64,000 nucleotides of DNA from Nemertoderma westbladi (Eukaryota; Xenacoelomorpha; Nemertodermatida; Nemertodermatidae). The notes below the pieces were generated by a model, which saw nothing but the letters and a program-made list of their open reading frames with translations, was not told the origin of the DNA and did no database searches. Location: positions 62,001-126,000 of the forward strand of contig JAUCBJ010000916.1 in the NCBI GenBank assembly GCA_032718475.1, given 5' to 3'. This document shows, one piece after another, positions 43,401 to 56,500 of this stretch (positions are counted from its first letter, which is position 1; each line of letters begins with the position of its first letter). The position numbers and the translations under genes are program-made.

Positions 43401-46400
43401 TCGATAACTCAATCACACACACCCCCGTCACGCCTATCCTATTACAGGGTCTGGATCACTCAATCACATAGACCCCCATCACGTCTATCCTATTACAGGG
43501 GCTGGATCACTCAATCACATACACCCCCATCACGCCTATCCTATTACAGGGGCTGGATCACTCAATCACATACACCCCCGTCACGCCTATCCTATTACAT
43601 GGGCTGGATCACTCAATCACATACACCAACGTCACGGCTATCCTATTACAGGGGCTGGATCACTCAATCACATACACCCCCGTCATGCCTATCCTATTAC
43701 AGGGGCTGGATCACTCAATCACATACTCCCCCGTCACTCCTATCCTATTACAGGGGCTGGATCACTCAATCACATACACCCCCGTCACGGCTATCCTATT
43801 ACAGGGGCTGGATCACTCAATCACATACAACCCCATCACGCCTATCCTATTACAGGGACTGGATCACTCAATGACATACACCCCCGTCACGCCTATCCTA
43901 TTATAGGGGCTGGATCACTTAATGACATACACCCCCGTCACGCCTATCCTATTACAGGGGCTCGATAACTCAATCACACACACCCCCGTCACGCCTATCC
44001 TATTACAGGGGCTGGATCACTCAATCACATACACCCCCGTCACGCCTATCCTATTACATGGGCTGGATCACTCAATCGCATACACCCCCGTCACGCCTAT
44101 CCTATTACAGGGGCTGAATCACTAAATCACATACACCCCCGTCACGGCTAACCTATTACAGGGGCTCGATAACTCAATCACATACACCCCCGTCACGCCC
44201 ATCCTATTACAGGGGCTGGATCACTCAATCACATACTCCCCCGTCACGCCTATCCTATTACAGGGGCTGGATCACTCAATCACATACACCCCCGTCACGC
44301 CTATCCTATTACAGGGTGCTGGATCACTCAATCACATACACCCCCGTCACGCCTATCCTATTACAGGGGCTGGATCACTCAATCACATACACCCCCGTCA
44401 CGCCTATCCCATTACAGGGGCTGGATCACTCAATCACATACACCCCCGTCACGCCTATCCTATTACAGGGGCTGGATCACTCAATCACATACACCCCCGT
44501 CACGCCTATCCTATTACAGGGGCTGGATCACTCAATCACATACACCCCCGTCACGCCTATCCTATTACAGGGGCTGGATCACTCAATCACATACACCCCC
44601 GTCACGCCTATCCTATTACAGGGGCTGGATCACTCAATCACATACACCCCCGTCACGCCTATCCTATTACAGGGGCTGGATCACTCAATCACATACACCC
44701 CCGTCACGCCTATCCTATTACAGGAGCTCGATAACTCAATCACACACACCCCCGTCACGCCTATCCTATTACAGGGGCTGGATCACTCAATCACATACAC
44801 CCCCGTCACGCCTATCCTATTACATGGGCTGGATCACTCAATAACATACACCCCGGTCACGCCTATCCTATTACAGGGGCTGGATCACTCAATCACATAC
44901 ACCCCCGTCACGCCTATCCTATTACAGGGGCTGGATCACTCAATCACATACACACCCGTCACGCCTATCCTATTACAGGGGCTGGATCACTCAATCACAT
45001 ACACCCCCATCACGCCTATCCTATTACAGGGTCTGGATCACTCAATCACATACACCCCCATCACGCCTATCCTATTACAGGGACTGGATCACTCAATGAC
45101 ATACACCCCCGTCACGCCTATCCTATTATAGGGGCTGGATCACTTAATGACATACACCCCCGTCACGCCTATCCTATTACAGGGGCTCGATAACTCAATC
45201 AGACACACCCCCGTCACGCCTATCCTATTACGGGGGCTCGATAACTCAATCACACACACCCCCGTCACGCCTATGCTATTACAGGGGCTGGATCACTCAA
45301 TCACATACACCCCGTCACGCCTATCCTATTACAGGGGCTCGATAACTCAATCACACACACCCCCGTCACGCCTATCCTATTACAGGGTCTGGATCACTCA
45401 ATCACATACACCCCCGTCACGCCTATCCTATTACAGGGGCTCGATAACTCAATCACACACACCCCCGTCACGCCTATCCTATTACATGGGCTGGATCACT
45501 CAATCACATACACCCCGGTCACGCCTATCCTATTACAGGGGCTGGATCACTCAATCACATACACCCCCGTCACGCCTATCCTATTACGGGGGCTCGATAA
45601 CTCAATCACACACACCCCCGTCACGCCTATCCTATTACAGGGTCTGGATCACTCAATCACATACACCCCCATCACGTCTATCCTATTACAGGGGCTGGAT
45701 CACTCAATCACATACACCCCCATCACGCCTATCCTATTACAGGGGCTGGATCACTCAATCACATACACCCCCGTCACGCCTATCCTATTACAGGGGCTGG
45801 ATCACTCAATCACATACACCCCCGTCACGCCTATCCTATTACAGGGGCTGGATCACTCAATCACATACACCCCCGTTACGCCTATCCTATTACAGGTGCT
45901 GGATCACTCAATCACATACACCCCCGTCACGCCTATCCTATTACAGGGGCTGGATCACTCAATCACACACACCCCCGTCACGCCTATCCTATTACAGGGG
46001 CTGGATCACTCAATCACATACACCCCCGTCACGCCTATCCTATTACAGGGGCTCGATAACTCAATCACACACACCCCCGTCACGCCTATCCTCTTACAGG
46101 GTCTGGATCACTCAATCACATACACCCCCGTCACGCCTATCCTATTACAGGGGCTCGATAACTCAATCACACACACCCCCGTCACGCCTATCCTATTACA
46201 TGGGCTGGATCACTCAATCACATACACCCCGGTCACGCCTATCCTATTACAGGGGCTGGATCACTCAATCACATACACCCCCGTCACGCCTATCCTATTA
46301 CAGGGTCTGGATCACTCAATCACACACACCCCCGTCACGCCTATCCTATTACAGGGTCTGGATCACTCAATCACATACACCCCCATCACGCCTATCCTAT

Positions 46401-49400
46401 TACAGGGGCTCGATAACTCAATCAGACACACCCCCGTCACGCCTATCCTATTACGGGGGCTCGATAACTCAATCACACACACCCCCGTCACGCCTATGCT
46501 ATTACAGGGGCTGGATCACTCAATCACATACACCCCGTCACGCCTATCCTATTACAGGGGCTCGATAACTCAATCACACACACCCCCGTCACGCCTATCC
46601 TATTACAGGGTCTGGATCACTCAATCACATACACCCCCGTCACGCCTATCCTATTACAGGGGCTCGATAACTCAATCACACACACCCCCGTCACGCCTAT
46701 CCTATTACATGGGCTGGATCACTCAATCACATACACCCCGGTCACGCCTATCCTATTACAGGGGCTGGATCACTCAATCACATACACCCCCGTCACGCCT
46801 ATCCTATTACAGGGGCTCGATAACTCAATCACACACACCCCCGTCACGCCTATCCTATTACAGGGTCTGGATCACTCAATCACATACACCCCCATCACGT
46901 CTATCCTATTACAGGGGCTGGATCACTCAATCACATACACCCCCATCACGCCTATCCTATTACAGGGGCTGGATCACTCAATCACATACACCCCCGTCAC
47001 GCCTATCCTATTACAGGGGCTGGATCACTCAATCACATACACCCCCGTCACGCCTATCCTATTACAGGGGCTGGATCACTCAATCACATACACCCCCGTC
47101 ACGCCTATCCTATTACAGGGGCTGGATCACTCAATCACATACACCCCCGTCACGCCTATCCTATTACAGGGGCTGGATCACTCAATCACATACACCCCCG
47201 TCACGCCTATCCTATTACAGGGGCTGGATCACTCAATCACATACACCCCCGTCACGCCTATCCTATTACAGGGGCTGGATCACTCAATGACATACACCCC
47301 CGTCACGCCTATCCTATTACAGGGGCTCGATAACTCAATCACACACACCCCCGTCACGCCTATCCTATTACAGGGGCTGGATCACTCAATCACATACACC
47401 CCCGTCACGCCTATCCTATTACATGGGCTGGATCACTCAATCACATACACCCCGGTCACGCCTATCCTATTACAGGGGCTGGATCACTCAATCACATACA
47501 CCCCCGTCACGCCTATCCTATTACAGGGGCTGGATCACTCAATCACATACACCCCCGTCACGCCTATCCTATTACAGGGGCTGGATCACTCAATCACATA
47601 CACCCCGTCACGCCTATCCTATTACAGGGGCTGGATCACTCAATCACATACACCCCCGTCACGCCTATCCTATTACAGGGTCTGGATCACTCAATCACAC
47701 ACACCCCCGTCACGCCTATCCTATTACAGGGTCTGGATCACTCAATCACATACACCCCCATCACGCCTATCCTATTACAGGGGCTCGATAACTCAATCAG
47801 ACATCACCCCCGTCACGCCTATCCTATTACGGGTGCTCGATAACTCAATCACACACACCCCCGTCACGCCTATGCTATTACAGGGGCTGGATCACTCAAT
47901 CACATACACCCCGTCACGCCTATCCTATTACAGGGGCTCGATAACTCAATCACACACACCCCCGTCACGCCTATCCTATTACAGGGTCTGGATCACTCAA
48001 TCACATACACCCCCGTCACGCCTATCCTATTACAGGGGCTCGATAACTCAATCACACACACCCCCGTCACGCCTATCCTATTACATGGGCTGGATCACTC
48101 AATCACATACACCCCGGTCACGCCTATCCTATTACAGGGGCTGGATCACTCAATCACATACACCCCCGTCACGCCTATCCTATTACAGGGGCTGGATCAC
48201 TCAATCACATACACCCCCGTCACGCCTATCCTATTACAGGAGCTCGATAACTCAATCACACACACCCCCGTTACACCTATCCTATTACAGGGTCTGGATC
48301 ACTCAATCACATACACCCCCATCACGCCTATCCAATTACAGGGTCTGGATCACTCAATCACACACACCCCCGTCACGCCTATCCTATTACAGGGTCTGTA
48401 TCACTCAATCACATACACCCCCATCACGCCTATCCTATTACAGGGACTGGATCACTCAATGACATACACCCCCTTCACGCCTATCCTATTATAGGGGCTG
48501 GATCACTTAATGACATACACCCCCGTCACGCCTATCCTATTACAGGGGCTCGATAACTCAATCAGACACACCCCCGTCACGCCTATCCTATTACGGGGGC
48601 TCGATAACTCAATCACACACACCCCCGTCACGCCTATGCTATTACAGGGGCTGGATCACTCAATCACATACACCCCGTCACGCCTATCCTATTACAGGGG
48701 CTCGATAACTCAATCACACACACCCCCGTCACGCCTATCCTATTACAGGGTCTGGATCACTCAATCACATACACCCCCGTCACGCCTATCCTATTACAGG
48801 GGCTCGATAACTCAATCACACACACCCCCGTCACGCCTATCCCATTACATGGGCTGGATCACTCAATCACATACACCCCGGTCACGCCTATCCTATTACA
48901 GGGGCTGGATCACTCAATCACATACACCCCCGTCACGCCTATCCTATTACGGGGGCTCGATAACTCAATCACACACACCCCCGTCACGCCTATCCTATTA
49001 CAGGGTCTGGATCACTCAATCACATACACCCCCATCACGTCTATCCTATTACAGGGGCTGGATCACTCAATCACATACACCCCCATCACGCCTATCCTAT
49101 TACAGGGGCTGGATCACTCAATCACATACACCCCCGTCACGCCTATCCTATTACAGGGGCTGGATCACTCAATCACATACACCCCCGTCACGCCTATCCT
49201 ATTACAGGGGCTGGATCACTCAATCACATACACCCCCGTTACGCCTATCCTATTACAGGTGCTGGATCACTCAATCACATACACCCCCGTCACGCCTATC
49301 CTATTACAGGGGCTGGATCACTCAATCACATACACCCCCGTCACGCCTATCCTATTACAGGGGCTGGATCACTCAATCACATACACCCCCGTCACGCCTA

Positions 49401-51437
49401 TCCTATTACAGGAGCTCGATAACTCAATCACACACACCCCCGTTACACCTATCCTATTACAGGGTCTGGATCACGCAATCACATACACCCCCGTCACGGC
49501 TATGCTATTACAGGGGCTCCATAACTCAATCACACACACCCCAGTCACGCCTATCCTATTACATGGGCTGGATCATTCAATAACATACACCCCGGTCACG
49601 CCTATCCTATTACAGGGGCTGGATCACTCAATCACATACACCCCCGTCACGCCTATCCTATTACAGGGGCTGGATCACTCAATCACATACACACCCGTCA
49701 CGCCTATCCTATTACAGGGGCTGGATCACTCAATCACATACACCCCATCACGCCTATCCTATTATAGGGTCTGGATCACTCAATCACATACACCCCCATC
49801 ACGCCTATCCAATTACAGGGTCTGGATCACTCAATCACACACACCCCCGTCACGCCTATCCTATTACAGGGTCTGTATCACTCAATCACATACACCCCCA
49901 TCACGCCTATCCTATTACAGGGGCTCGATAACTCAATCAGACATGCCCCCGTCACGCCTATCCTATTACGGGTTCTCGATAACTCAATCACACACACCCC
50001 CGTCACGCCTATGCTATTACAGGGGCTGGATCACTCAATCACATACACCCCGTCACGCCTATCCTATTACAGGGGCTCGATAACTCAATCACACACACCC
50101 CCGTCACGCCTATCCTATTACAGGGTCTGGATCACTCAATCACATACACCCCCGTCACGCCTATCCTATTACAGGGGCTCGATAACTCAATCACACACAC
50201 CCCCGTCACGCCTATACTATTACATGGGCTGGATCACTCAATCACATACACCCCGGTCACGCCTATCCTATTACAGGGGCTGGATCACTCAATCACATAC
50301 ACCCCCGTCACGCCTATCCTATTACGGGGGCTCGATAACTCAATCACACACACCCCCATCACGCCTATCCTATTACAGGGTCTGGATCACTCAAGCACAT
50401 ACACCCCCATCACGTCTATCCTATTACAGGGGCTGGATCACTCAATCACATACACCCCCATCACGCCTATCCTATTACAGGGGCTGGATCACTCAATCAC
50501 ATACACACCCGTCACGCCTATCCTATTACAGGGGCTGGATCACTCAATCACATACATCCCCGTCACGCCTATCCTATTACAGGGTCTGGATCACTCAATC
50601 ACACACACCCCCGTCACGCCTATCCTATTACAGGGGCTGGATCACTCAATCACATACACCCCCGTCACGCCTATCCTATTACAGGTGCTGGATCACTCAA
50701 TCACATACACCCCCGTCACGCCTATCCTATTACGGGGGCTCGATAACTCAATCACACACACCCCCGTCACGCCTATGCTATTACAGGGGCTGGATCACTC
50801 AATCACATACACCCCGTCACGCCTATCCTATTACAGGGGCTCGATAACTCAATCACACACACCCCCGTCACGCCTATCCTCTTACAGGGTCTGGATCACT
50901 CAATCACATACACCCCCATCACGCCTATCCTATTACAGGGGCTCGATAACTCAATCACACACACCCCCGTCACGCCTATCCTATTACATGGGCTGGATCA
51001 CTCAATCACATACACACCCGTCACGCCTATCCTATTACAGGGGCTGGATCACTCAATCACATACACCCCCGTCACGCCTATCCTATTACAGGGTCTGGAT
51101 CACTCAATCACACACACCCCCGTCACGCCTATCCTATTACAGGGTCTGGATCACTCAATCACATACACCCCCATCACGCCTATCCTATTACAGGGGCTCG
51201 ATAACTCAATCAGACACACCCCCGTCACGCCTATCCTATTACGGGGGCTCGATAACTCAATCACACACACCCCCGTCACGCCTATGCTATTACAGGGGCT
51301 GGATCACTCAATCACATACACCCCGTCACGCCTATCCTATTACAGGGGCTCGATAACTCAATCACACACACCCCCGTCACGCCTATCCTATTACAGGGTC
51401 TGGATCACTCAATCACATACACCCCCATCACGCCTAT
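40408..51437 (+). repeat. Higher-order repeat F: three blocks plus an 8.1-8.2 kb shift
   Basis: The segment beginning 40408 recurs at 45147 (shift 4739) and 48510 (shift 3363). The same offsets hold for 41157, 45896 and 49259, where the cattacaggtgctgg type monomer marks the register. In addition 41909-42480 matches 50011-50580 (shift 8102), and 42481-43152 matches 50685-51356 (shift 8204, two monomers more). These blocks carry the aatcagacac, ctatgctatt and ccccggtcac variants. Confidence 0.8.
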
Positions 51438-52565
51438 TGTATGGGACCCCCGCTGCATGCGTCTATCCCCACTGCCTTAATGTGAAAGATAACGCCGGCC
51501 ACCGAAATGCCACAGCCACTCTAGCAACCGCTAGCGTAGTAACCCGTTACTTTACGTCCGTCGGCTACCACACACTTCTAATCCAACAAAGGCCTTTCCC
51601 AGTGGCACTTGTTTTCCCGAGGAGAATGGGCAGAAGGGTACAGGGTACATCAATAGCTACGGACAGGATGGCAATTACTTCCCCCTTTGCTTACGCAGGT
51701 GGACAATAACATCAATATCAAAGAATATAATATGTTGTATATTTAGTATTGATTGAAACAAAGGGTTACGTAATTTGTAATATTGATATACACTTACCAA
51801 CAAATAATTCGTCCGGACGCTACCACCCGTTCCTCCTGAATTGCACTGCACTGTAGGCCTTGCGTCTATGAGAAGATCCGCACACAAATAAATATTACAG
51901 CATAAAACTTAACTTAACTAGATAATACGGCCATATTGGACTACGTAATACTTGAAATAATAAACAATGGAGGGATGTAAATATTATGTCTGAATGTAAA
52001 ATACGTTGTAATTGTAAGATTTTAATAGCACAAGTGTAAATGATAATTTGTAATTTAACTGTCTGAACCTGAACCTGAACCTGGTAACAAATAGGAGTAA
52101 ATTACCATCCCTCCAAAACTAATTAAAGCTACCAACAGAGTCAACTGAATAACAAGGAGAGAGAGAGAGCAAATAAATTGTCGTTACTGCTATTATATAG
52201 TATAAGAGTTGACCTCTAATTACTTATTACCATTAGGAACTGAGCAACATAATTGGCTGTAATAATAACGGCATTAATAATCTGATGCAGGGCCAATCAG
52301 AGGACGGCTTCTGCTGAATAGGTATGTCGAATAGAGTGTACCGTAATATATTGGCATTGTTACTGAACATAATTGGTGTGTAATGTATAAATATAAATTG
52401 GATCTGAGATTCATAGACGCTCTACCATTACAGTGCTTCCTAAAAAAAATATTTTTTGAAAAAAATTTATTTTTAAAAACCCGGATATGAATCTACAGAG
52501 ACATGTCAGCGAAATTGATATAGGCCTATTTGAAACTGAAAGTAAATTCCAGTTATATACCCACA
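51438..52565 (-). repeat. 3' LTR of the BEL/Pao element (inner boundary uncertain)
   Basis: The outer edge (tgtatggg on the plus strand, CCCATACA as the LTR end in element sense) is fixed by the satellite junction and by the second LTR. The inner edge cannot be fixed, because the other LTR leaves the window. Two places have a short purine run followed by TG in element sense: GGGAGG then TGTGGG at 52565, and GGAGGGA then TGG at 52107. I prefer 52565, because its end mirrors the outer terminus (TGTGGG against CCCATACA) and leaves room for a promoter. Possible signals in element sense are a TATA-like CTATATAATAG at about 52199-52189, TTTAATTA at 52127-52120 and ATTAAA at 52026-52021. No coding content is visible. 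Confidence 0.55.
52084..52096 (-). promoter_or_regulatory. Candidate 5' RNA end complementary to the primer-binding region
   Basis: In element sense this reads TCCTATTTGTTAC, a perfect 13-nt complement of the sequence directly after the 5' LTR (63836-63848). A TATA-like TTTAATTA starts 31 nt upstream, and an ATTAAA lies about 70 nt downstream. If transcripts start at 52096 or its counterpart in the 5' LTR, the RNA 5' end could fold back and prime reverse transcription. The next bases are CA, so the stretch also ends like a tRNA acceptor (TTACCA), and a tRNA-derived origin is an alternative. Confidence 0.35.
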
Positions 52566-52875
52566 CCTCCCAATTTGATAAATTTATGAAACTGAAAACC
52601 CATAACCCTTTGGAATGAACGAGTGGCGTTGTCCCTACACTACAAATTGCACAAGTTATCATTTTGCTAAAAAAATATGTTATATGTTACTTAATATTTC
52701 TACTAAAACCGTCACCAAAAGGTCCCATAGTTCACCTAAGCTGAACTCTTGAGTTTACGATAGATCCGAGTCTGGTGAAGTCATAACAATCCATGAGAAT
52801 CTCATTGTGTGCATCAGTGTCGTCGAATCAGTTGTGATATGTCGGTACTTCGTGACGTCATCGACCCGATTATGT
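52566..52875. other. Non-coding AT-rich stretch of the LTR element
   Basis: This lies between the probable 3' LTR and the 48-bp tandem repeat. I see no supported gene. A short minus-strand open frame (52411-52662) overlaps the start of this stretch but has no recognisable feature. Confidence 0.5.
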
Positions 52876-53220
52876 GCGCTAGTGAATTAATCAAACGAAA
52901 CCGACTCAACACCAGCGCTCCCTGCGCTAGCGAATTAATCGAACGAAACCGACTCAACACCAGCGCTCCCTGCGCTAGCGAATTAATCGAACGAAACCGA
53001 CTCAACACCAGCGCTCCCTGCGCTAGCGAATTAATCGAACGAAACCGACTCAACACCAGCGCTCCCTGCGCTAGCGAATTAATCGAACGAAACCGACTCA
53101 ACACCAGCGCTCCCTGCGCTAGCGAATTAATCGAACGAAACCGACTCAACACCAGCGCTGCCTGCGCTAGCGAATTAATCGAACGAAACCGACTCAACAC
53201 CAGCGCTGCCTGCGCTAGCG
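52876..53220 (+). repeat. 48-bp tandem repeat, seven units plus a partial one
   Basis: Units start at 52876, 52924, 52972, 53020, 53068, 53116 and 53164, with a partial one at 53212. Each begins gcgctagcgaattaatcg and ends accagcgctccct, or gctgcct in the last units. The first unit carries a few differences. Because 48 is a multiple of 3 and stops are absent, frames are open on both strands for about 140 codons (for example ASELIERNRLNTSAPC repeated). It lies downstream of the ORF2 stop in element sense, so it is most likely a 3' untranslated minisatellite. Each unit has the palindromes cgctagcg and agcgct. Confidence 0.92.
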
Positions 53221-53558
53221 GAGTAATCCCATAATGAACTGATATACCCATAATGAACTGATGTACGACGTCATCTTTGCTAAAACTTCATTCATACTTA
53301 GATTTCAGCTTGGTGATAGGTCCCCGTAGATACATCGAAGCCAAGTAGAGCACATGAAAACGAAATGAATATGAATTAGTTACTTATTTACGTAGATACA
53401 TATAATACACATACATACAATTCAAATTGATGAAAATCATTCCCGATTCAAACAATTATGACTTCAATATTTCCCACATAATTAAAGTTTATTATCTTTC
53501 TAGTTTGTTAGCATAAATCAATATATATATAGCTTCTAAATTACAATGACTACCGATA
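53221..53558. other. Short 3' non-coding stretch after ORF2
   Basis: AT-rich sequence between the ORF2 stop and the 48-bp repeat. It holds a near-perfect duplication of cccataatgaactgat around 53228-53265 and a tatatata run near 53522. No gene is visible. Confidence 0.6.
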
Positions 53559-56500
53559 TTAATCTTCTATGACTGAAGAATTAACTTCTTCCCTTCCTGC
53601 ATTGTTAGCGGGAAATGTAGAACCCTCTAGCAAGCAGAGTTTCGAAATATCTCTGGAGTATATGCGGCCGTTGTAGCGAACTTTCACTGAACGCACTAGG
53701 TTGTCTTCTCCCGCATCAACAGAGTCTACTACCGCCGTTACCCATGTTCCCCTCACCTTGGTATCGGTCATCACTAATACTAGGTCTCCCTTACGAATGT
53801 TACGTTTCTTTGTGAACCATCGCTGTCGCTCTCTCAACAATGGAATGTACTCATCAATCCATCGATCCCAGAACACCTTAGCCAGGATCTGCCCTTGCTG
53901 CCAAGTTCGTTTCGAATATATAGCATTGGTGTCGAATTGACCTGGAACCTTCGAAGCTGGCCGCCGTAGCAACAAGTCATTTGGAGTTAACGGTTGATCT
54001 GCAGTGGGGTCGTCAGATGCCGCGTACAGTGGTCTAGAGTTCAATGACCTGGCAATTTCCGCTAAAGCTGTACGTAAAGTATCCTCATCAACTAAATGGC
54101 TACCAATGGACGACCTTAGGGCGTCCTTAACGATCTTTATAAGGCGCTCCCAAACACCAGATGTATGGCTAGCATATGGGGTGTGGAACTTCCACTTAGT
54201 CTCTGGTCCTAAGCTGTTCTCAATTATTCCAGAATCCCACTCTACCATGGCTTCCCGAAGTTCCCGCTCCGCCCCTACGAAACAAGTACCATTGTCTGAT
54301 CTGATGAGTTTCACATCTCCATGGCAACAAATAAAACGTCTATATACATTGATAAATGATGCAGCTGATGCATCGTATGCAATATCCAATGCAACTGCTC
54401 GGCTGGTTAGACAAGTGAATATCGCACCCCAGCGCTTCTCACTTCGTCGACCGATCTTAACAGTCATGGGTCCCCAATAGTCCACACCCGTGAAAGTAAA
54501 AGGAGGTTCGTAGGCGGTTAATCTTTCAAGTGGCAATGGCGCCATGAGTTGTTTCATCACAGTTGGATGATTACGTTTGCAAATGATGCAGTTTGATAAT
54601 ATATTTCTCACTAAAGCTTGGCCCCCCACAATCCAAAAACGCTTCCTGACATTGGTTAGAGTGTGGTCTCTTCCTGCATGTAAATTATAGCGGTGAATTT
54701 GATGAACTATACGAGTTGCGATTATATCACTTCGATGTATGATGATGGGTTCTTTCATATCTCGATCAAATGGCGCCTTAATAATTCGAGATCCCATACG
54801 AATAACATTATTCTCGTCCAAAAAAGGGCGGAGTTTATACAACGGACTTGATTTGTTTACAAAAAATCCCCTTTTTAGCCTGCCAAGTTCTACTGGGAAT
54901 TTCCTAGCTTGACTATATCGTATAAGTTGTCTTTCTGCATCGTAGAATTCATATGAACTCAGTCTCCTACTCTCTTCCTTTCTTAACGACATTCGCTCCA
55001 TTATCTCCATGGTATATGATTTTATACATTTATGTGCCTTACACAACTGTGATGCGGGTAAGTTTGTAGATTTCTTCATTTCAAAGTCTTGCCTCACCTT
55101 AGGACTTATTCTTGCTATCTGTTGAATCCATCGCTTAAAACGAGTTAACCATCCCACTTGATTGACTATATGATTCCATTTACCACTGCGTTCTATCAAT
55201 AAGTCCAGTATTAGGTTATTTTCAATGACGCTATTCACAACTATTGCTACTTCAAACCTTTGATAAGATGGTTCACTTATTATTTCTGATACATTATCGA
55301 TACCAATACTCGCTGTTTCAGTATTGTTCTGGTAAGGTATCTTGAATATTTCATTATCAGAAATTGTGGTTTTGACGCCAGTTATTACTTGTTTGTTGAT
55401 GTCAATAACATTATCATTCATGATTGTATGTGTTGGCGGTAATAGATCATGTATCAACGGTCTTAGTTCCCAATTTAATGGATCAAACAAGGTATCTTCA
55501 TTAGTAACCTTCACAACATCTAAACTTTCTGCATTAGTATAATTTCGTGAGATTGGTGGATTAATAACTGTTAACTTCCGAATTTGTGCTAGTTCTATGT
55601 TCTTCCAATACTCCCGTTTAGAAATTTCAGATGACTTTCTTGTGGAATCAACTTGTTTGATACTTGTTAGTATTATTTTCTCCCTAAGTTTTAAATCTTC
55701 GTTACTATTTAAAGTCTGTATTTTTGGGCATGGATCTTCAATGTATGCGACATCATCTCTTGGATTCATGTCTCCAGCCTTTGGCTGCGATTTGAGCTCC
55801 ATTCCCGCAATCGGAGGTCTACCAGTATACATGTCTTCCGATGAAGGCCAAGCTAATTCATTAGATTTCAGAAATGAAGGACCAGATATCCACTTTGGAA
55901 ATTTATTAACAAACTCTTGAGGGAAAGCTCCCCTACTAGCTATATCGGCGGGGTTTTCTTTTCCCTTTACATGGTGCCATTGTGATGGCTTGGACACTGT
56001 TGTTATCTCATGGACTCTATTAAGAATGAAGGTGGGGTAACGTCTGCCATAATTCGCAATGTAATTTAATGTTGATTTCGAGTCACTCCAATAGTGAATA
56101 GCAGTAAATGAAAATTGCAATTCTTCTGTCAGATTCGAACCCATCCTCGATCCTAACAGTGCTGCCTGTAATTCTTTTCGCGGAATAGATAAAAACTTAT
56201 GATCTACAGTCCTCACTCGTGATGATACAAATGCGGTACGGGCTTCATAGGCAATTGACTTTGTGTCGTGCTGCTCGGCTCCATATATATCGAGACATAC
56301 CGAAGGTGGAAAAATATGCCGTAATTGTCGAAGGTATGCAACTACTCCATAACCTGTTTCGCATGCATCACAAAAAACGTGCAATTCTATATGATCTGAG
56401 CTCTGTTGCTCTGGAAAATATGCTCTAGGGTACTGAATTTGCTTCAATAAATATAGTTGGTCAGACCAAGTAGACCATCTTGTTAGAAACTCGTTGCTAA

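Larger units (their letters stand above)
30625..51437 (+). repeat. 51-bp satellite array, fourth tract
   Basis: About 408 monomers in the plus orientation, ending abruptly at the LTR retrotransposon inside a monomer (cgcctat followed by the LTR). From about 33200 onward the tract is enriched in aatcagacac, cctatgctatt, ccccggtcac and acaccccgtcacg (one C short) variants, so its composition differs from the left part. Stop variants such as tcacatagacccc (near 34196, 36437 and 43467) interrupt the forward frames. No gene or other insertion is visible. Confidence 0.97.

Noticed and set aside
1-51437. CRISPR-like array
   Set aside because: Repeats are contiguous 51-bp monomers without unique spacers, and the context is eukaryotic.
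1-51437. CENP-B box or other centromere motif
   Set aside because: No match to the CENP-B box pattern in the consensus monomer; a centromeric role cannot be claimed.
51284-51709. 141-codon frame running from satellite into the LTR
   Set aside because: It crosses the insertion junction and has no coding features.
52058-52082. Telomere-like repeat (gaacct, three copies)
   Set aside because: The hexamer is not a known telomere unit, there are only three copies, and it lies inside the LTR region.
52411-52662. 83-codon minus-strand frame as a third ORF (envelope-like) of the LTR element
   Set aside because: Too short, AT-rich and without signal peptide, membrane anchor or family motif that I can support; probably LTR or untranslated sequence.
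52809-53234. 141-codon Ala/Ser/Asn/Arg-rich repeat protein
   Set aside because: The frame exists only because the 48-bp tandem unit is stop-free. It is open on both strands and lies in the untranslated part of the element.
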